From: Deltaproteobacteria bacterium
GTDB taxonomy: Bacteria; Desulfobacterota; Desulfobacteria; Desulfobacterales; Desulfosarcinaceae
DNA: 64,000 nt
Assembly: GCA_021824175.1 (NCBI GenBank)
Contig: JAKALP010000008.1
Location: forward strand, 62,001 to 126,000
Reading direction: 5' to 3'
The notes under the pieces are model-generated. The model searched no databases and was not told the origin of the DNA. It saw only the letters and a list, made by a program, of their open reading frames with translations. How positions within the stretch are numbered: position 1 is the first letter of the stretch; the number at the start of each line of letters is the position of its first letter. Positions 1 through 8,925 of the stretch are shown here, in pieces. A program made the translations under genes and the position numbers.

Positions 1-1674
1 CGCGATTCTTGAAATGGTGATGGCGTACGGAGCCGAATCCAAGATGGTCCGGTAACTCTTCTCGCTTTCCGTGATTACGCGTTGGGCCTCTTTGAGGGCG
101 TCGATGTTGGTGGCGATGAACAAAATGCAGGGTTCGTTGCGGTAGAAGATAATGCGCGAGGAAACCAGAGCAGAACTTAAAGCCCCGTCCTTGGTGCGGA
201 ACTTCATCTCCAGACCATCCACTTTATTATCGCGGCGGATGGTTTCGACCAAACGGTCTCGTTCGGCATCGTCACCAAAGTGATTAAAATCGAAAAACGA
301 TTGGCCCAGGACTTCCTCCGCGCTGTACCCGGTGCGCGCGCTGAACGCCTGATTGACCAGCACATAGCGGAAATCGGTAATGCGGCTGATGGTAATCACA
401 TGGGGTACGGTATCCAGGATGGCGCGGTAGCTCTCCTCGCTTTCCTGGAGCGCCCGCTGGGATGCTTTCAGTTCATTGATGTTTTTAGCGATCACCACCA
501 AATGGGGTTCGCCGTGAAACTGCAAGGTGCGGCATGACCACAGATCAAGCGAGACGGAGCCATCCTTATTACGTATGGGCATTTCGATGTCTCTGACCAG
601 ACCGGTTTTATTCAGCTCTGCCACCAAACGCGCACGATCCGCTGCATTCAAATAAAGGTTGATTTCAGTAGAAGTGCGGCCGATGATTTCTTCGGGGGTG
701 TATCCGCTGCGTTGGTAAAAAGCGCTGTTGGCCTCGATATACTTTCCATCGCTGAGCCGGGTCAGGCAGATGGGATCTGGCGTAGCTTCCAGGATGGCGT
801 GGTATCGCGCCTGGCTCTCCTGCAGGGCCTTTTGGGCCCCCTTGATGGGCGTGATATCCGTAGCGATGCTCAGATAGCACGGTTCACCGTTAAATCGTAC
901 CGGCCGGGCCGACATGATGGTATCAATGATCCGGCCATCCTTGGTGCGGAAGGGCATTTCCAGCCGATCGATTCGGCGTTCCCGCTCCAATGCGGCGATC
1001 ACCTGTTGCTCATCTTCCGGGGTCAAGTGGAGATTGAGCTCCTTGGCGCTGCGGCCCACGGCTTCTTCCGCGCTGTAGCCGGTGTATTCGCAAAATCCCT
1101 TGCTGACTTGGACATAGCGCCCGTCTGAAATTCGGAAGACCGTGATGGAGTAGGGGGCCGACTCCATGATGTGTTGATATTTGTTTTCACTCTCGCGCAG
1201 CCTTTTCTTCAACACACTCTTTTCCGTGACATCCAGGGCCAGTCCGCCGAAGCCGGTCGCTTCCCCGGATGAGTCGGGCAGAAGGTGCAGCGCGGTTTCG
1301 GTTTCAAGCCGCGCGCCTTCTTTTGAAACGAAGACGATCGGCTTACGATCGGAAGATTGTTTGGTGCGATTGACTTCTTCGAAAGCGGCACGAATCATCG
1401 CGGCGCCATCAGCGGTCAGATGGGCGCTGATGGGGGATTGAATTACTTCCTGCTCCGGGCGTCCCAGCAGCCTGCAAAAAGCTGGATTGCAAAAAGTCAG
1501 CCGGCCATTCAGGTCAGTCTCAAAATAGGCTTCGGCCATTGATTCAAGAATCAGGCGATTGCGGCAGGTTTCATTGGAAACAGTTGATTGGCCCGTTCGA
1601 CGGACAACCTTGGGTCGCGGCGCTGTGGTCCGGGGCCGGCGTTTGGTCTTTGAATGGGTGATTCCAGTATCCAT
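1..1674 (-). CDS. Multi-PAS sensor protein (N-terminal part, runs off the left edge)
   Basis: An open frame of 558 codons starts with ATG at 1674, directly after an in-frame TGA, and continues past base 1. After a basic, probably disordered leader of about 38 residues come five consecutive PAS domains (about 39-160, 168-285, 290-405, 411-530, and a fifth from 540 cut by the edge). The PAS hallmarks repeat: SYRAILD/YRTILDSAP openings, GYSAEE and GYTPEEI helices, and E-M-x-F/I-R-x-K-D-G cores followed by linking helices. No membrane segment is visible, so a cytoplasmic sensor is likely. The output domain (histidine kinase, diguanylate cyclase or other) lies outside the window, so the function stays at signal sensing. 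The Shine-Dalgarno before the ATG is weak (AAGAAAAG). Confidence 0.85.
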   Translation of the reverse strand, partial: MDTGITHSKTKRRPRTTAPRPKVVRRTGQSTVSNETCRNRLILESMAEAYFETDLNGRLTFCNPAFCRLLGRPEQEVIQSPISAHLTADGAAMIRAAFEEVNRTKQSSDRKPIVFVSKEGARLETETALHLLPDSSGEATGFGGLALDVTEKSVLKKRLRESENKYQHIMESAPYSITVFRISDGRYVQVSKGFCEYTGYSAEEAVGRSAKELNLHLTPEDEQQVIAALERERRIDRLEMPFRTKDGRIIDTIMSARPVRFNGEPCYLSIATDITPIKGAQKALQESQARYHAILEATPDPICLTRLSDGKYIEANSAFYQRSGYTPEEIIGRTSTEINLYLNAADRARLVAELNKTGLVRDIEMPIRNKDGSVSLDLWSCRTLQFHGEPHLVVIAKNINELKASQRALQESEESYRAILDTVPHVITISRITDFRYVLVNQAFSARTGYSAEEVLGQSFFDFNHFGDDAERDRLVETIRRDNKVDGLEMKFRTKDGALSSALVSSRIIFYRNEPCILFIATNIDALKEAQRVITESEKSYRTILDSAPYAITISRIA

Positions 1675-1749
1675 TCAGTCTTTTCTTATCTCCTTGATAA
1701 CCGTGGCGGCGCTTGAAGGAAAATCCCCTATTTCCCCAATTTCGGCGTT

Positions 1750-1808
1750 GTGGCAAAATTTTAATTCTCGAAATACTACGTGGATGTCTGCGGCTAAAAT
1801 TTTGCTTC
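1750..1808 (-). repeat. Dispersed intergenic repeat, copy A
   Basis: This AT-rich 59-base block sits upstream of the PAS gene. Its ends form a perfect 11-base inverted repeat, GCAAAATTTTA (1753-1763) and TAAAATTTTGC (1795-1805). Read on the minus strand it shares the landmarks GCAAA, AGACAT, AGTATTTCGAG and ATT..AAAATTT, in the same order, with a block at 31151-31209. Two diverged copies in one window suggest a mobile or formerly mobile short repeat. Short ORFs through it (1571-1900) are not credible genes. Confidence 0.6.
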
Positions 1809-1994
1809 CGCCTTCCCGCCCAGTCAAGCTTTGGAGCGGGTCGCAGATCCCGCCGCTCTTTGGCGGGAAGAACTTGGAAACATATGGGCTTTTCATTCAA
1901 GCGCTATTTATCATGGAAATCTAACTGCGATACCGACTCCTTTCCGCGGCGATGCCGGTAACTTTGACTCGTGAGCCCAACAACCCAGAGTTTC

Positions 1995-2024
1995 AGTATC
2001 TCAGATGGCGAGCGATACTGTCAA
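1995..2024 (-). promoter_or_regulatory. Possible sigma-70 promoter for the PAS gene
   Basis: On the minus strand, TTGACA (2024-2019), an 18-base spacer and GATACT (2000-1995) fit a sigma-70 promoter, with a full -35 match and 4/6 at -10. The implied leader to the PAS start is about 310 bases and would include dispersed repeat copy A, so a closer promoter remains possible. Confidence 0.35.
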
Positions 2025-2079
2025 CGGTTGGTTGGCGCGGTCAGATGGGGATTAATTATTTGAAATTATGCGAGATCAA

Positions 2080-2943
2080 TCATTTCTTATTGATTGAGTC
2101 GGTTTTGCCGGCCTGGGTTTCCAGCAGGGTCCTGAGCCGCTGGGTCAAAGGCCCTGGGCACCCGGCGCCGATCGAGCGGCCATCGATCCGGGTCACCGGC
2201 AAGACTTCGGCCACCGTGCTGGTGATGAAGACTTCGTCCGCGGACAGGAGCGTGTGGTGGTTAAAAAATATCTCTTGGACCGGGATGCCCTCTTCACGAC
2301 AGATTTCCAGCAAACAGCCGCGGGTTACACCCGGCAAAATATTGGGGGTCAGGGGGTGGGTTTGAAGGGTGTTATCTTTGACGATGAATAAATTGGAAGA
2401 GGTGGCTTCGCGCACCACTCCCTCAGGGCTAATAAATATGGCATCCTGGGCTCCCGCGTCCAGGGCCTGCTGGCGGGCCAGGACATTGGGCAGCAGCTGA
2501 ACGGTCTTGATATCGCAGCGGCCCCAGCGGATATCGGTGACCGTGATGACATGGATGCCGTTTTCCAGATAAGCGCGCGGTGTTTCGGGCAGGGACCGTA
2601 CGGTAATGATGATCTGGGGCTGAACATTTATGGGAAAGGGGTGGTTGCGCGGCGCCACGCCACGCGAGATCTGCAGATAGACGCCGCCATTGTCCAGGGC
2701 CGCGGCCTGGAATATCTTTTCAATTGCTTCGCGAATCGAATCCCGCGAAATGGGCGGAAAGGAGAGGGCGCGCAGGGATCGTTCCAGGCGATCCAGATGG
2801 GCTTCGAAGGCAAACAGCCGACCGTGATAACCGGAAATGAATTCATAGACCGCGTCGGCAAAATGGTAACCGCGATCATTGATGGGGACCTTGGCTTCCT
2901 CGATGGGCATAATTCGGCCGTTGACATATGCAAGTTCAGGCAT
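2080..2943 (-). CDS. dat: D-amino-acid (D-alanine) transaminase, PLP class IV
   Basis: This 287-residue fold-type IV aminotransferase interconverts D-alanine and D-glutamate with their 2-oxo acids, supplying D-amino acids for peptidoglycan. The catalytic Lys is K146 in RCDIKTVQLL, and E179 in GVVREATSSN should contact the pyridine nitrogen. Tyr33 in DAVYEF and the R99-x-H101 pair in APRNHPF match the carboxylate trap known from Bacillus D-amino-acid transaminase, which favours this over branched-chain aminotransferase or aminodeoxychorismate lyase. The start is set at 2943 because GGAGG (2952-2956) lies 8 bases upstream. An ATG at 2958 would overlap that site. The gene is divergent from der. 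Confidence 0.88.
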   Translation of the reverse strand: MPELAYVNGRIMPIEEAKVPINDRGYHFADAVYEFISGYHGRLFAFEAHLDRLERSLRALSFPPISRDSIREAIEKIFQAAALDNGGVYLQISRGVAPRNHPFPINVQPQIIITVRSLPETPRAYLENGIHVITVTDIRWGRCDIKTVQLLPNVLARQQALDAGAQDAIFISPEGVVREATSSNLFIVKDNTLQTHPLTPNILPGVTRGCLLEICREEGIPVQEIFFNHHTLLSADEVFITSTVAEVLPVTRIDGRSIGAGCPGPLTQRLRTLLETQAGKTDSINKK

Positions 2944-3007
2944 GGCGCAAACCTCCATGATTAATCGATTACCTTGTATTTACAGGATGCGCCTTCCAAT
3001 GACAAGT

Positions 3008-3037
3008 TTGACTTTGGCCCACGCTTTCCGCTATAGC
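3008..3037 (+). promoter_or_regulatory. Possible sigma-70 promoter for der
   Basis: TTGACT (3008-3013), an 18-base spacer and TATAGC (3032-3037) precede der by about 50 bases. Spacing is acceptable and both boxes match at 4-5 of 6 positions. Confidence 0.4.
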
Positions 3038-3089
3038 AGAGGCGCTTTTAACGATTTACACATTTACGAAAGAAGAGCACCAAGCAACC

Positions 3090-4457
3090 ATGAAACCCGT
3101 CGTCGCCATAATTGGACGCCCCAACGTGGGTAAATCAACCTTGTTTAACCGGATCACCAAACGGCGGGATGCCATAGTGGATGATCTGCCCGGCGTGACC
3201 CGCGACCGGCATTTCGGTGATGCCACCTGGGACGAGCATGACTTCATCGTCGTGGATACCGGCGGTTTTGTCGACGGCGACGCGGACCCCTTTGCGGGCC
3301 ACATCCGTTCCCAAGTCGAGCGGGCCGTGATGGATGCCGATGCCGTGGTGCTGGTGCTGGACGGCAAACACGGGGCCTCGCCGTACGATAAGGATCTCAT
3401 TCTGTGGTTGCGCACCGTGCCCAAGTCCGTTTTTTATGTGGTCAACAAGATCGACAGCCCGGAACGCGAAGATCAGATGTACGATTTTTTCGCTCTGGGG
3501 CTGGATAAGATCTACACTTTGTCCGCCGAGCATGGCTACGGCGTGCCCGATTTTCTGGATGCCTTGGTAGCCGTGCTGCCCAAGGGTCAGGCCGCGGCCG
3601 AATCCCAAGAGATCCGCGTGGCGGTGGTGGGCCGGCCCAATGTGGGCAAATCTTCGCTGATCAACCGCCTGGTGGGCGAAGAGCGCATGCTGGTCAGCGA
3701 TGTGCCCGGCACCACCCGGGATGCCATCGATACCGTCTGCCAGCGCAAGGGACACTCCTATCGCTTGATCGATACGGCCGGCATCCGGCGCAAATCCAAG
3801 GTCGATCTCAAGCTGGAAAAGTTCTCCATCGTCAAAGCTCTGCAAAGCATGGATGAGTGTGATGTGGCCTTGATCGTATTGGATGCGGAAAATGGGATCA
3901 CTGAGCAGGATGTGAAAGTGGCCAGCTATGCCTTCGAGCGGGGCTGCGGGGTTATTTTTCTGGCCAACAAATGGGATCTGGTGGACGGCAAGAGCGTGAC
4001 TCCTCATAAATTCGGTTTGCAGCTCTATGATAAGGCCGCATTTTTGCGTCACGCGCCTTTGCTGACCGTTTCGGCCCTGACCGGTCTGCGCATGGCCAAG
4101 CTTTTTCCCATGATCGACAAGGTGCACCAGCAGTATATCTCTCGCATCAATACGGGCGTTATCAATCGCATCGTCAACGAAGCGATCCAGCGCACGGAGC
4201 CGCCCCTGCACAAGGGCAGGCGCTTGAAGTTCTACTACACCACCCAGGTGGCCGAAAAGCCGCCCACCTTTGTGACCTTTGTCAACTTCCCCGATGCGGT
4301 TCATTTCTCCTACCAGCGCTATCTGCTCAATCAGATCCGCAGCGGAACCGCGTTGGATATGACGCCGTTGCGGCTCTACTTTCGCCAGCGCACCGGCCGC
4401 ATTGAGTTTGGCAAATGGAAGAAGAATAAGCCGGGGAAGAAATCGCGGCGGTCTTAG
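3090..4457 (+). CDS. der: Ribosome biogenesis GTPase Der (EngA)
   Basis: This is a cytoplasmic GTPase needed for 50S subunit assembly. It shows the defining Der layout: two tandem GTPase domains followed by a KH-like RNA-binding domain. GRPNVGKST is near residue 8 and GRPNVGKSS near 182. Each domain also has its DTGG or DTAGI switch and its NKxD motif (NKID, NKWD). The C-terminal 110 residues include the family pattern [10 protein letters not shown] and [20 protein letters not shown], and the protein ends in a lysine-rich tail. The length of 455 residues is typical. The gene is monocistronic in appearance, with a 150-base gap to mtnA containing an inverted repeat. Confidence 0.97.
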   Translation: MKPVVAIIGRPNVGKSTLFNRITKRRDAIVDDLPGVTRDRHFGDATWDEHDFIVVDTGGFVDGDADPFAGHIRSQVERAVMDADAVVLVLDGKHGASPYDKDLILWLRTVPKSVFYVVNKIDSPEREDQMYDFFALGLDKIYTLSAEHGYGVPDFLDALVAVLPKGQAAAESQEIRVAVVGRPNVGKSSLINRLVGEERMLVSDVPGTTRDAIDTVCQRKGHSYRLIDTAGIRRKSKVDLKLEKFSIVKALQSMDECDVALIVLDAENGITEQDVKVASYAFERGCGVIFLANKWDLVDGKSVTPHKFGLQLYDKAAFLRHAPLLTVSALTGLRMAKLFPMIDKVHQQYISRINTGVINRIVNEAIQRTEPPLHKGRRLKFYYTTQVAEKPPTFVTFVNFPDAVHFSYQRYLLNQIRSGTALDMTPLRLYFRQRTGRIEFGKWKKNKPGKKSRRS

Positions 4458-4488
4458 CATGGGCGCAGCTACAATGACGTATTGTTTC

Positions 4489-4554
4489 ACCACAAGGACA
4501 CAGAGAGCACAGAGAAAAATATTTTAGCCTCTGTGATCTCTGTGCTCTTGTGGT
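4489..4554. repeat. Inverted repeat of the CACAGAG type
   Basis: Arms ACCACAAGGACACAGAGAGC... (4489-4514) and its near-complement (4528-4554) differ at about three of 26 positions around an AT-rich loop. The element sits between der and mtnA and could act as a bidirectional terminator. Its phrase-like composition resembles dispersed intergenic palindromes rather than a gene-specific site. Confidence 0.7.
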
Positions 4555-4607
4555 TATGATGAACTGGCCAGCGATACGTCACTACCAATGAAAAGGAAGA
4601 AATCATT

Positions 4608-5705
4608 ATGTTTGTGGACGGCCTGCAAATGCGGCCCATTTGGTTGGATCAGGATGGCTGCACGGTCCATGTCATTGATCAGCGCCAATTGCCGCACCAC
4701 CTGGAGATATTGACGCTGACCAACGTGGATGAAGCCATCTTCGCCATCCGGGAGATGGTGGTGCGCGGGGCGCCGCTCATCGGCGTCACCGGTGCCTATG
4801 GCGTGCTGATTGCCTCGCTCACCCATGCCGATCCAGAATCATTCAAGGCTGCTTGCCAGCGCATCCAGCAAACCCGGCCCACGGCCGTGAATCTGGCCTG
4901 GGCGGTGGAGCGCATGCAAACCGCGGTCGCGGCGGCCCAGGAATCCGAAACCCGATCGACCCTGGCGCGGCACGAAGCCTCGCGGATTGATGAAGAAGAG
5001 GTGGCGCGCTGCCGCGCCATCGGGGAACATGGGGCCCAGCTGATCCATGATATCCGCCATGCCAAAGGGGGCGGAACGGTCAATATTCTGACCCATTGCA
5101 ATGCCGGCTGGCTGGCCTGCGTGGAGTGGGGCACGGCCACGGCGCCGATCTATGTGGCCCATGAGCAAGGGGTCGATCTACATGTGTGGGTGGACGAAAC
5201 CCGGCCCCTGAATCAAGGCGCGCGTCTGACTGCCTGGGAACTGGGCAAGGCCGGCATCAAGCACACCGTGATCGTGGATAATGCCGGCGGTCATCTGATG
5301 CAGCACGGCCAGGTGGACATGGTTATCGTGGGGACGGACCGCACCACCTATACCGGCGATGTGGCCAACAAAATCGGCACCTATCTCAAGGCCCTGGCCG
5401 CCAAGGACAACAACATTCCCTTTTATGTGGCGCTGCCGTCCTCCACCTTTGACTGGCGCTTGCGTGACGGTATTCAGGAGATTCCCATCGAAGACCGCCA
5501 TCCGGATGAGGTCCGCCTGGTGCAGGGTTTAAGTCAGAACCGCGCCACCCAGGTACTGGTGCCGCCCCACCAAAGCCCAGCCCGAAATCCAGCCTTTGAT
5601 GTAACACCGGCGCGTCTGGTGACCGGCTTTATCACCGAGCGTGGGGTTTGCGCCGCCTCTGAAGAAGCGATACTTGGGCTGTTCCCGGAGAATAAACATG
5701 TCTGA
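4608..5705 (+). CDS. mtnA: S-methyl-5-thioribose-1-phosphate isomerase
   Basis: This enzyme isomerises 5-methylthioribose 1-phosphate to the ribulose form in methionine salvage. It belongs to the eIF2B-alpha-like fold. The 365-residue protein carries the family motifs VVRGAPLIG (51-59), the catalytic cysteine C164 in LTHCNAGWLA, and the catalytic aspartate D244 in VGTDRTTYTGDVANKIGTY. Length and motif spacing match MtnA rather than the related ribose-1,5-bisphosphate isomerases. The start has a good AAGGA site (gaaaaggaag) upstream. The end overlaps the following siroheme-decarboxylase gene by 8 bases. No other methionine-salvage gene is present nearby. Confidence 0.93.
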   Translation: MFVDGLQMRPIWLDQDGCTVHVIDQRQLPHHLEILTLTNVDEAIFAIREMVVRGAPLIGVTGAYGVLIASLTHADPESFKAACQRIQQTRPTAVNLAWAVERMQTAVAAAQESETRSTLARHEASRIDEEEVARCRAIGEHGAQLIHDIRHAKGGGTVNILTHCNAGWLACVEWGTATAPIYVAHEQGVDLHVWVDETRPLNQGARLTAWELGKAGIKHTVIVDNAGGHLMQHGQVDMVIVGTDRTTYTGDVANKIGTYLKALAAKDNNIPFYVALPSSTFDWRLRDGIQEIPIEDRHPDEVRLVQGLSQNRATQVLVPPHQSPARNPAFDVTPARLVTGFITERGVCAASEEAILGLFPENKHV

Positions 5706-6204
5706 AGTACTGAGTGAATTGGAAAAACAGGTGATCGCCGCCATCCAGGGCGATATTCCCATCGTGGAGCGGCCTTACCAGCAGATTGCGGCCCAGTTGG
5801 AGTTGACCGAGGAGCAGGTGCTACAGACGTTGGAGAATTTGGTCGGACGGGGCATCATCCGGCGTTTCGGCGCCACCTTGCGGCATCAGAAGTCGGGTTA
5901 TCAATCCAACGCCATGGTGGCCTGGCGGGTGGAAGAAGAGCGCATCGAGGCCGTAGGCAAGATCATGGCTTCTTTCAGGGCCGTGTCGCACTGCTACCGG
6001 CGTGATCCCACCCCAGACTGGCCATATAATCTCTACACCATGGTCCATGGCAAAGACGAGGAGGGCTGCCGCCGCACCGCCGCCAAAATGGCCCAGAAAG
6101 CGGGCGTCGATGACTATGCCATGCTTTTCAGCCGGCGGGAGTTGAAGAAGACTTCCATGCAGTATTTCAAGGAAAGCTTAAAGGAGCGGAAAAATAAAGC
6201 CTAA
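5698..6204 (+). CDS. ahbB: Siroheme decarboxylase subunit, AhbB-like (Lrp/AsnC family)
   Basis: This 168-residue protein has an N-terminal Lrp-type winged helix (about 5-70) and a C-terminal RAM-like domain. The stretch HCYRRDPTPDWPYNLYTMVHG is the signature of the Ahb/NirDLGH decarboxylases, which remove two acetate carboxylates from siroheme in the siroheme-dependent heme route or in heme d1 synthesis. In sulfate reducers AhbA and AhbB work as a pair. I see only one subunit here, so the partner must lie elsewhere and the choice of B over A is tentative. ATG 5698 is preferred over the upstream GTG 5641 because GGAG lies 8 bases before it. It overlaps the mtnA stop, implying translational coupling. 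Confidence 0.8.
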   Translation: MSEVLSELEKQVIAAIQGDIPIVERPYQQIAAQLELTEEQVLQTLENLVGRGIIRRFGATLRHQKSGYQSNAMVAWRVEEERIEAVGKIMASFRAVSHCYRRDPTPDWPYNLYTMVHGKDEEGCRRTAAKMAQKAGVDDYAMLFSRRELKKTSMQYFKESLKERKNKA

Positions 6205-6206
6205 AG

Positions 6207-7580
6207 ATGTCCATCAATAGCAAAAGCGATCCCAATACTCCCCATATTCTCCTGGTCAATCCCTGGATTCACGACTTTGCGGCCTACGATGTCTGGGCCA
6301 AGCCCTATGGTTTGCTCAGTCTTGCGGCTATCCTGCGGGATCATGGAGTGCGCGTCACTTATATCGATTGCCTGGACCGGTTTCATGCGCGGATGCCGGC
6401 GGCCGACCCCCACGCCCGTCACGGGCGGGGTCCCTACCTGAAAACCCCCATTGCCAAGCCCGCGGCGCTCAAAACCATTCCACGAACCTATAGCCGTTAT
6501 GGCATTCTTCCGGAATGGCTGCATGACGACCTTTCGGCATTGGAGTTCGCCCCGGATCTCATTCTCGTGACCTCGCTGATGACCTATTGGTATCCAGGGG
6601 TGTTTGAAACCATCGCCGTGCTCAAAGATCGTTTTCCTGCCGTGCCGTTGGTCTTGGGCGGGATCTATGCGCGGTTGTGGACCGCGCACGCCCGCCGGCA
6701 CAGCCGGGCGGACCAGGTCATCACCGACCGCGGCGATAGTCTGCTGGCGATAGTTAAAGCGTACACCGGATACGAGGTCGCTCCGCGCTTTGATCTTCTG
6801 AATCTTGACGCGCTGCCGCCACCAGCCTTTGACCTGCAGCGATGCATCAACTATATCCCCTTGCTCACTTCACGAGGATGCCCTTTTGATTGCGCCTATT
6901 GCGCTTCCCGGCTTCTGGAACCCGCGTTGCGCCGCCAATCGCCCCAGCGGGTGTTGAGCGAAATCGTCCATTGGCATGATCGGTACGGGGTCAGGGATTT
7001 TGTCTTCTACGATGACGCCTTGCTGGTCGGATCACAGCAGCATGCATTGCCATTGTTGGAAGGCATTATCCGGCTGCAACGTCCGCTCTTTTTTCATACG
7101 CCAAATGCTTTCCATATCCGCGCCATTACTGCTGAAACGGCCCGGCTGATGTACCGGGCCGGTTTTCACACCTTGCGCCTGGGTTTGGAAACCACCGATT
7201 TTGATTCCCGGAGTGAATTGGACCACAAGGTGAGCGAAGATGAATTCGAGCGGGCGGTGGGCCACTTGCGAAGCGCCGGTTTTTCCCAAGAACAAATCGG
7301 CGCTTATTTGCTGACCGGTCTGCCCGGCCAGGACCTCAAAGGGGTTCAGCGCTCCATCCGTATGGTCCGGAACCAGGGCATTACGCCGGTACCGGCCTAC
7401 TACACGCCCATCCCGCATACCCCTTTGTGGGAAAAGGCCGTGGCCCATTCCCGCTATGATCTGGAAGCAGATCCCATCTTCAGCAACAACACCATCATGC
7501 CTTGCCAGAAAGAAGAGTACTCCTGGAAGATTATGTCCAACCTAAAGGAGCTGGCTCGAAAGGAGCCATCCGCTCAATAA
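6207..7580 (+). CDS. B12-binding-domain-like radical SAM protein
   Basis: This 457-residue protein has an N-terminal Rossmann-like cobalamin-binding type domain (about 10-180) and a radical SAM core with the [4Fe-4S] motif C225-PFD-C229-AY-C232. The usual DxHxxG cobalamin lower-ligand motif is not visible, so B12 may bind base-off or not at all. It starts 2 bases after ahbB, so it is in the same operon. It is not AhbC or AhbD, which lack this N-terminal domain. The substrate is unknown; methyl transfer or ring chemistry on a lipid, tetrapyrrole or cofactor would fit the family. A strong terminator follows. Confidence 0.8.
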   Translation: MSINSKSDPNTPHILLVNPWIHDFAAYDVWAKPYGLLSLAAILRDHGVRVTYIDCLDRFHARMPAADPHARHGRGPYLKTPIAKPAALKTIPRTYSRYGILPEWLHDDLSALEFAPDLILVTSLMTYWYPGVFETIAVLKDRFPAVPLVLGGIYARLWTAHARRHSRADQVITDRGDSLLAIVKAYTGYEVAPRFDLLNLDALPPPAFDLQRCINYIPLLTSRGCPFDCAYCASRLLEPALRRQSPQRVLSEIVHWHDRYGVRDFVFYDDALLVGSQQHALPLLEGIIRLQRPLFFHTPNAFHIRAITAETARLMYRAGFHTLRLGLETTDFDSRSELDHKVSEDEFERAVGHLRSAGFSQEQIGAYLLTGLPGQDLKGVQRSIRMVRNQGITPVPAYYTPIPHTPLWEKAVAHSRYDLEADPIFSNNTIMPCQKEEYSWKIMSNLKELARKEPSAQ

Positions 7581-7604
7581 CTCTGCTTTGGCTCACAGCC
7601 GCAA

Positions 7605-7634
7605 AAGAGCCCTTCCTTTCGGGGAAGGGCTCTT
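7605..7634. terminator. Rho-independent terminator, bidirectional
   Basis: A 12-bp perfect stem AAGAGCCCTTCC (7605-7616) / GGAAGGGCTCTT (7623-7634), a 6-base loop and TTTTTATTTT follow. The complement also has a short U-tract. It lies between the convergent radical SAM and pectinesterase genes and can serve both. Confidence 0.92.
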
Positions 7635-7675
7635 TTTATTTTACGCAATCGATCAGAAGGGTGAATGCCGAAATG

Positions 7676-8848
7676 CTATTCCATGTTGGCCCATGCTTCG
7701 GGGTCCCAATTGTCGGAACCCTTCAAAATGTTCGATACTGTGTAGTTGGCGGCCTGGCTGGCGCTCAACTGAGGCCGCGAGGAGTTAACTACTGCTCCGG
7801 CGCCAGTGTTTTTATACTCATACATTCTCTCCGTGGTGGGGCTGACGCCGGACATGCTGGTCCATCCATTGGTCGCGATGTGCGATCCCAGATCGCAATA
7901 AAGATATACTGCCATGGATTTTACCGATGAGGAACTGCTGGGGTGCCAGGGCCGCCCCAACCACACACCCGTGGAGGTGCCGGTGGCCGTCACATCGCAA
8001 TCCAGGAAAATCAGCCCATAAGTGGTCGATGCCGCCGTGCTGGGCGCGCTGATGCATCCGCCGTTTTTCTGACGGGAGTTGATTTCGCACTGATTAAAAA
8101 CCGCCGTTGCTTCGCCAAAGATAAAATCGGTATGGCCCTGGATAAAACAATTTTTGAAATAATTGCGACCCGAGTTTTTGACATACAAGGTGTCCTGATA
8201 GCCTGTAAAGCGGCAGTTGACGAACACTTGCCGGTCAGCCTGGGGTTCGGCGGCCACGGCCTGCTTATTGGCGGCGCTGGAGTTGGGGTAGTCGAAAGAG
8301 TTTTCGAAGGTGATGTTCTTGGCGATGAAGTTTTTGGCCTGGAAGAAGGCGCTGGCGCTGCCGCTGGTGCTGCCCACGCCGCTGGCGTAGTTGTTGTAGG
8401 TCAAAATGGTCCCTGTGGCGCTTTGTCCCAACAGGCGCAGGTAGGGCTTGGATGAGGGCACGGTCACCACTTCGCGATAGGTGCCGTTTTTGATGTAAAT
8501 GGCGTACCAGGTGGTGCGGTTGCTCGGGGCCGCGTTGATGGCCGCCTGCACGGTGGTGTAATTGCCGCTGCCGTCCTTGGCCACGATCACATCGGCGCTG
8601 GCGCTGCCGCTGCTGCTTGAAGTACTGCTGCTCGACGTACTGCTGGTCGAGCTGCTGGTAGTCGAAGTGCTGCTGGAACTGCTGCTGGAACTGGTATTGC
8701 AGCCGCCACTGCCTGAGGTCGAACTGGTGCTGGATGTCGAGCTGGTGCTGGAGCTTGAGCTCGAACTGGTGTCACAGGCCGATAAGAGCAGTGCCATGGC
8801 AAACAGCGCTAAAATGGCCAAGAGCATCTTATGATTGAGTCTATGCAT
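7676..8848 (-). CDS. Secreted pectinesterase lipoprotein (CE8) with Ser/Thr linker
   Basis: Pectin methylesterase removes methyl groups from homogalacturonan, making it accessible to lyases. The 390-residue precursor has a lipoprotein signal ending LLSAC (C25), a poly-Ser/Thr linker to about residue 85, then a right-handed beta-helix CE8 domain. Family motifs are all present: GYQDTLY (acid/base D219), GHTDFIFG (nucleophile D241) and WLGRPW (R299). The linker is interrupted by GSGGCN near residue 47, as if two linkers had fused after loss of a module. ATG 8848 is chosen over TTG 8854 because of the AAAGGA site. The neighbouring GH43 gene has the same architecture, suggesting a small pectin/arabinan unit. 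Confidence 0.92.
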   Translation of the reverse strand: MHRLNHKMLLAILALFAMALLLSACDTSSSSSSSTSSTSSTSSTSGSGGCNTSSSSSSSSTSTTSSSTSSTSSSSTSSSSGSASADVIVAKDGSGNYTTVQAAINAAPSNRTTWYAIYIKNGTYREVVTVPSSKPYLRLLGQSATGTILTYNNYASGVGSTSGSASAFFQAKNFIAKNITFENSFDYPNSSAANKQAVAAEPQADRQVFVNCRFTGYQDTLYVKNSGRNYFKNCFIQGHTDFIFGEATAVFNQCEINSRQKNGGCISAPSTAASTTYGLIFLDCDVTATGTSTGVWLGRPWHPSSSSSVKSMAVYLYCDLGSHIATNGWTSMSGVSPTTERMYEYKNTGAGAVVNSSRPQLSASQAANYTVSNILKGSDNWDPEAWANME

Positions 8849-8925
8849 TATCAATGTTCCTTTCCGTTAAAGTTGGAATTTCATTCCCCGTTGCGGCTGC
8901 GGTGGGGGAGAAATAGGGTGAACGT

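Noticed and set aside
1571-1961. Several short ORFs around the repeat upstream of the PAS gene
   Set aside because: They read through dispersed repeat copy A in different frames and none has a good ribosome site.
3135-4493. A 452-codon open frame antisense to der
   Set aside because: It lies wholly over a well-supported essential gene, has the low-information His/Gly/Gln composition typical of complementary frames, and lacks a ribosome site.
8562-8834. Leu/Val-rich ORF antisense to the poly-Ser linker
   Set aside because: It is the complementary translation of Ser/Thr codons and not a membrane protein.
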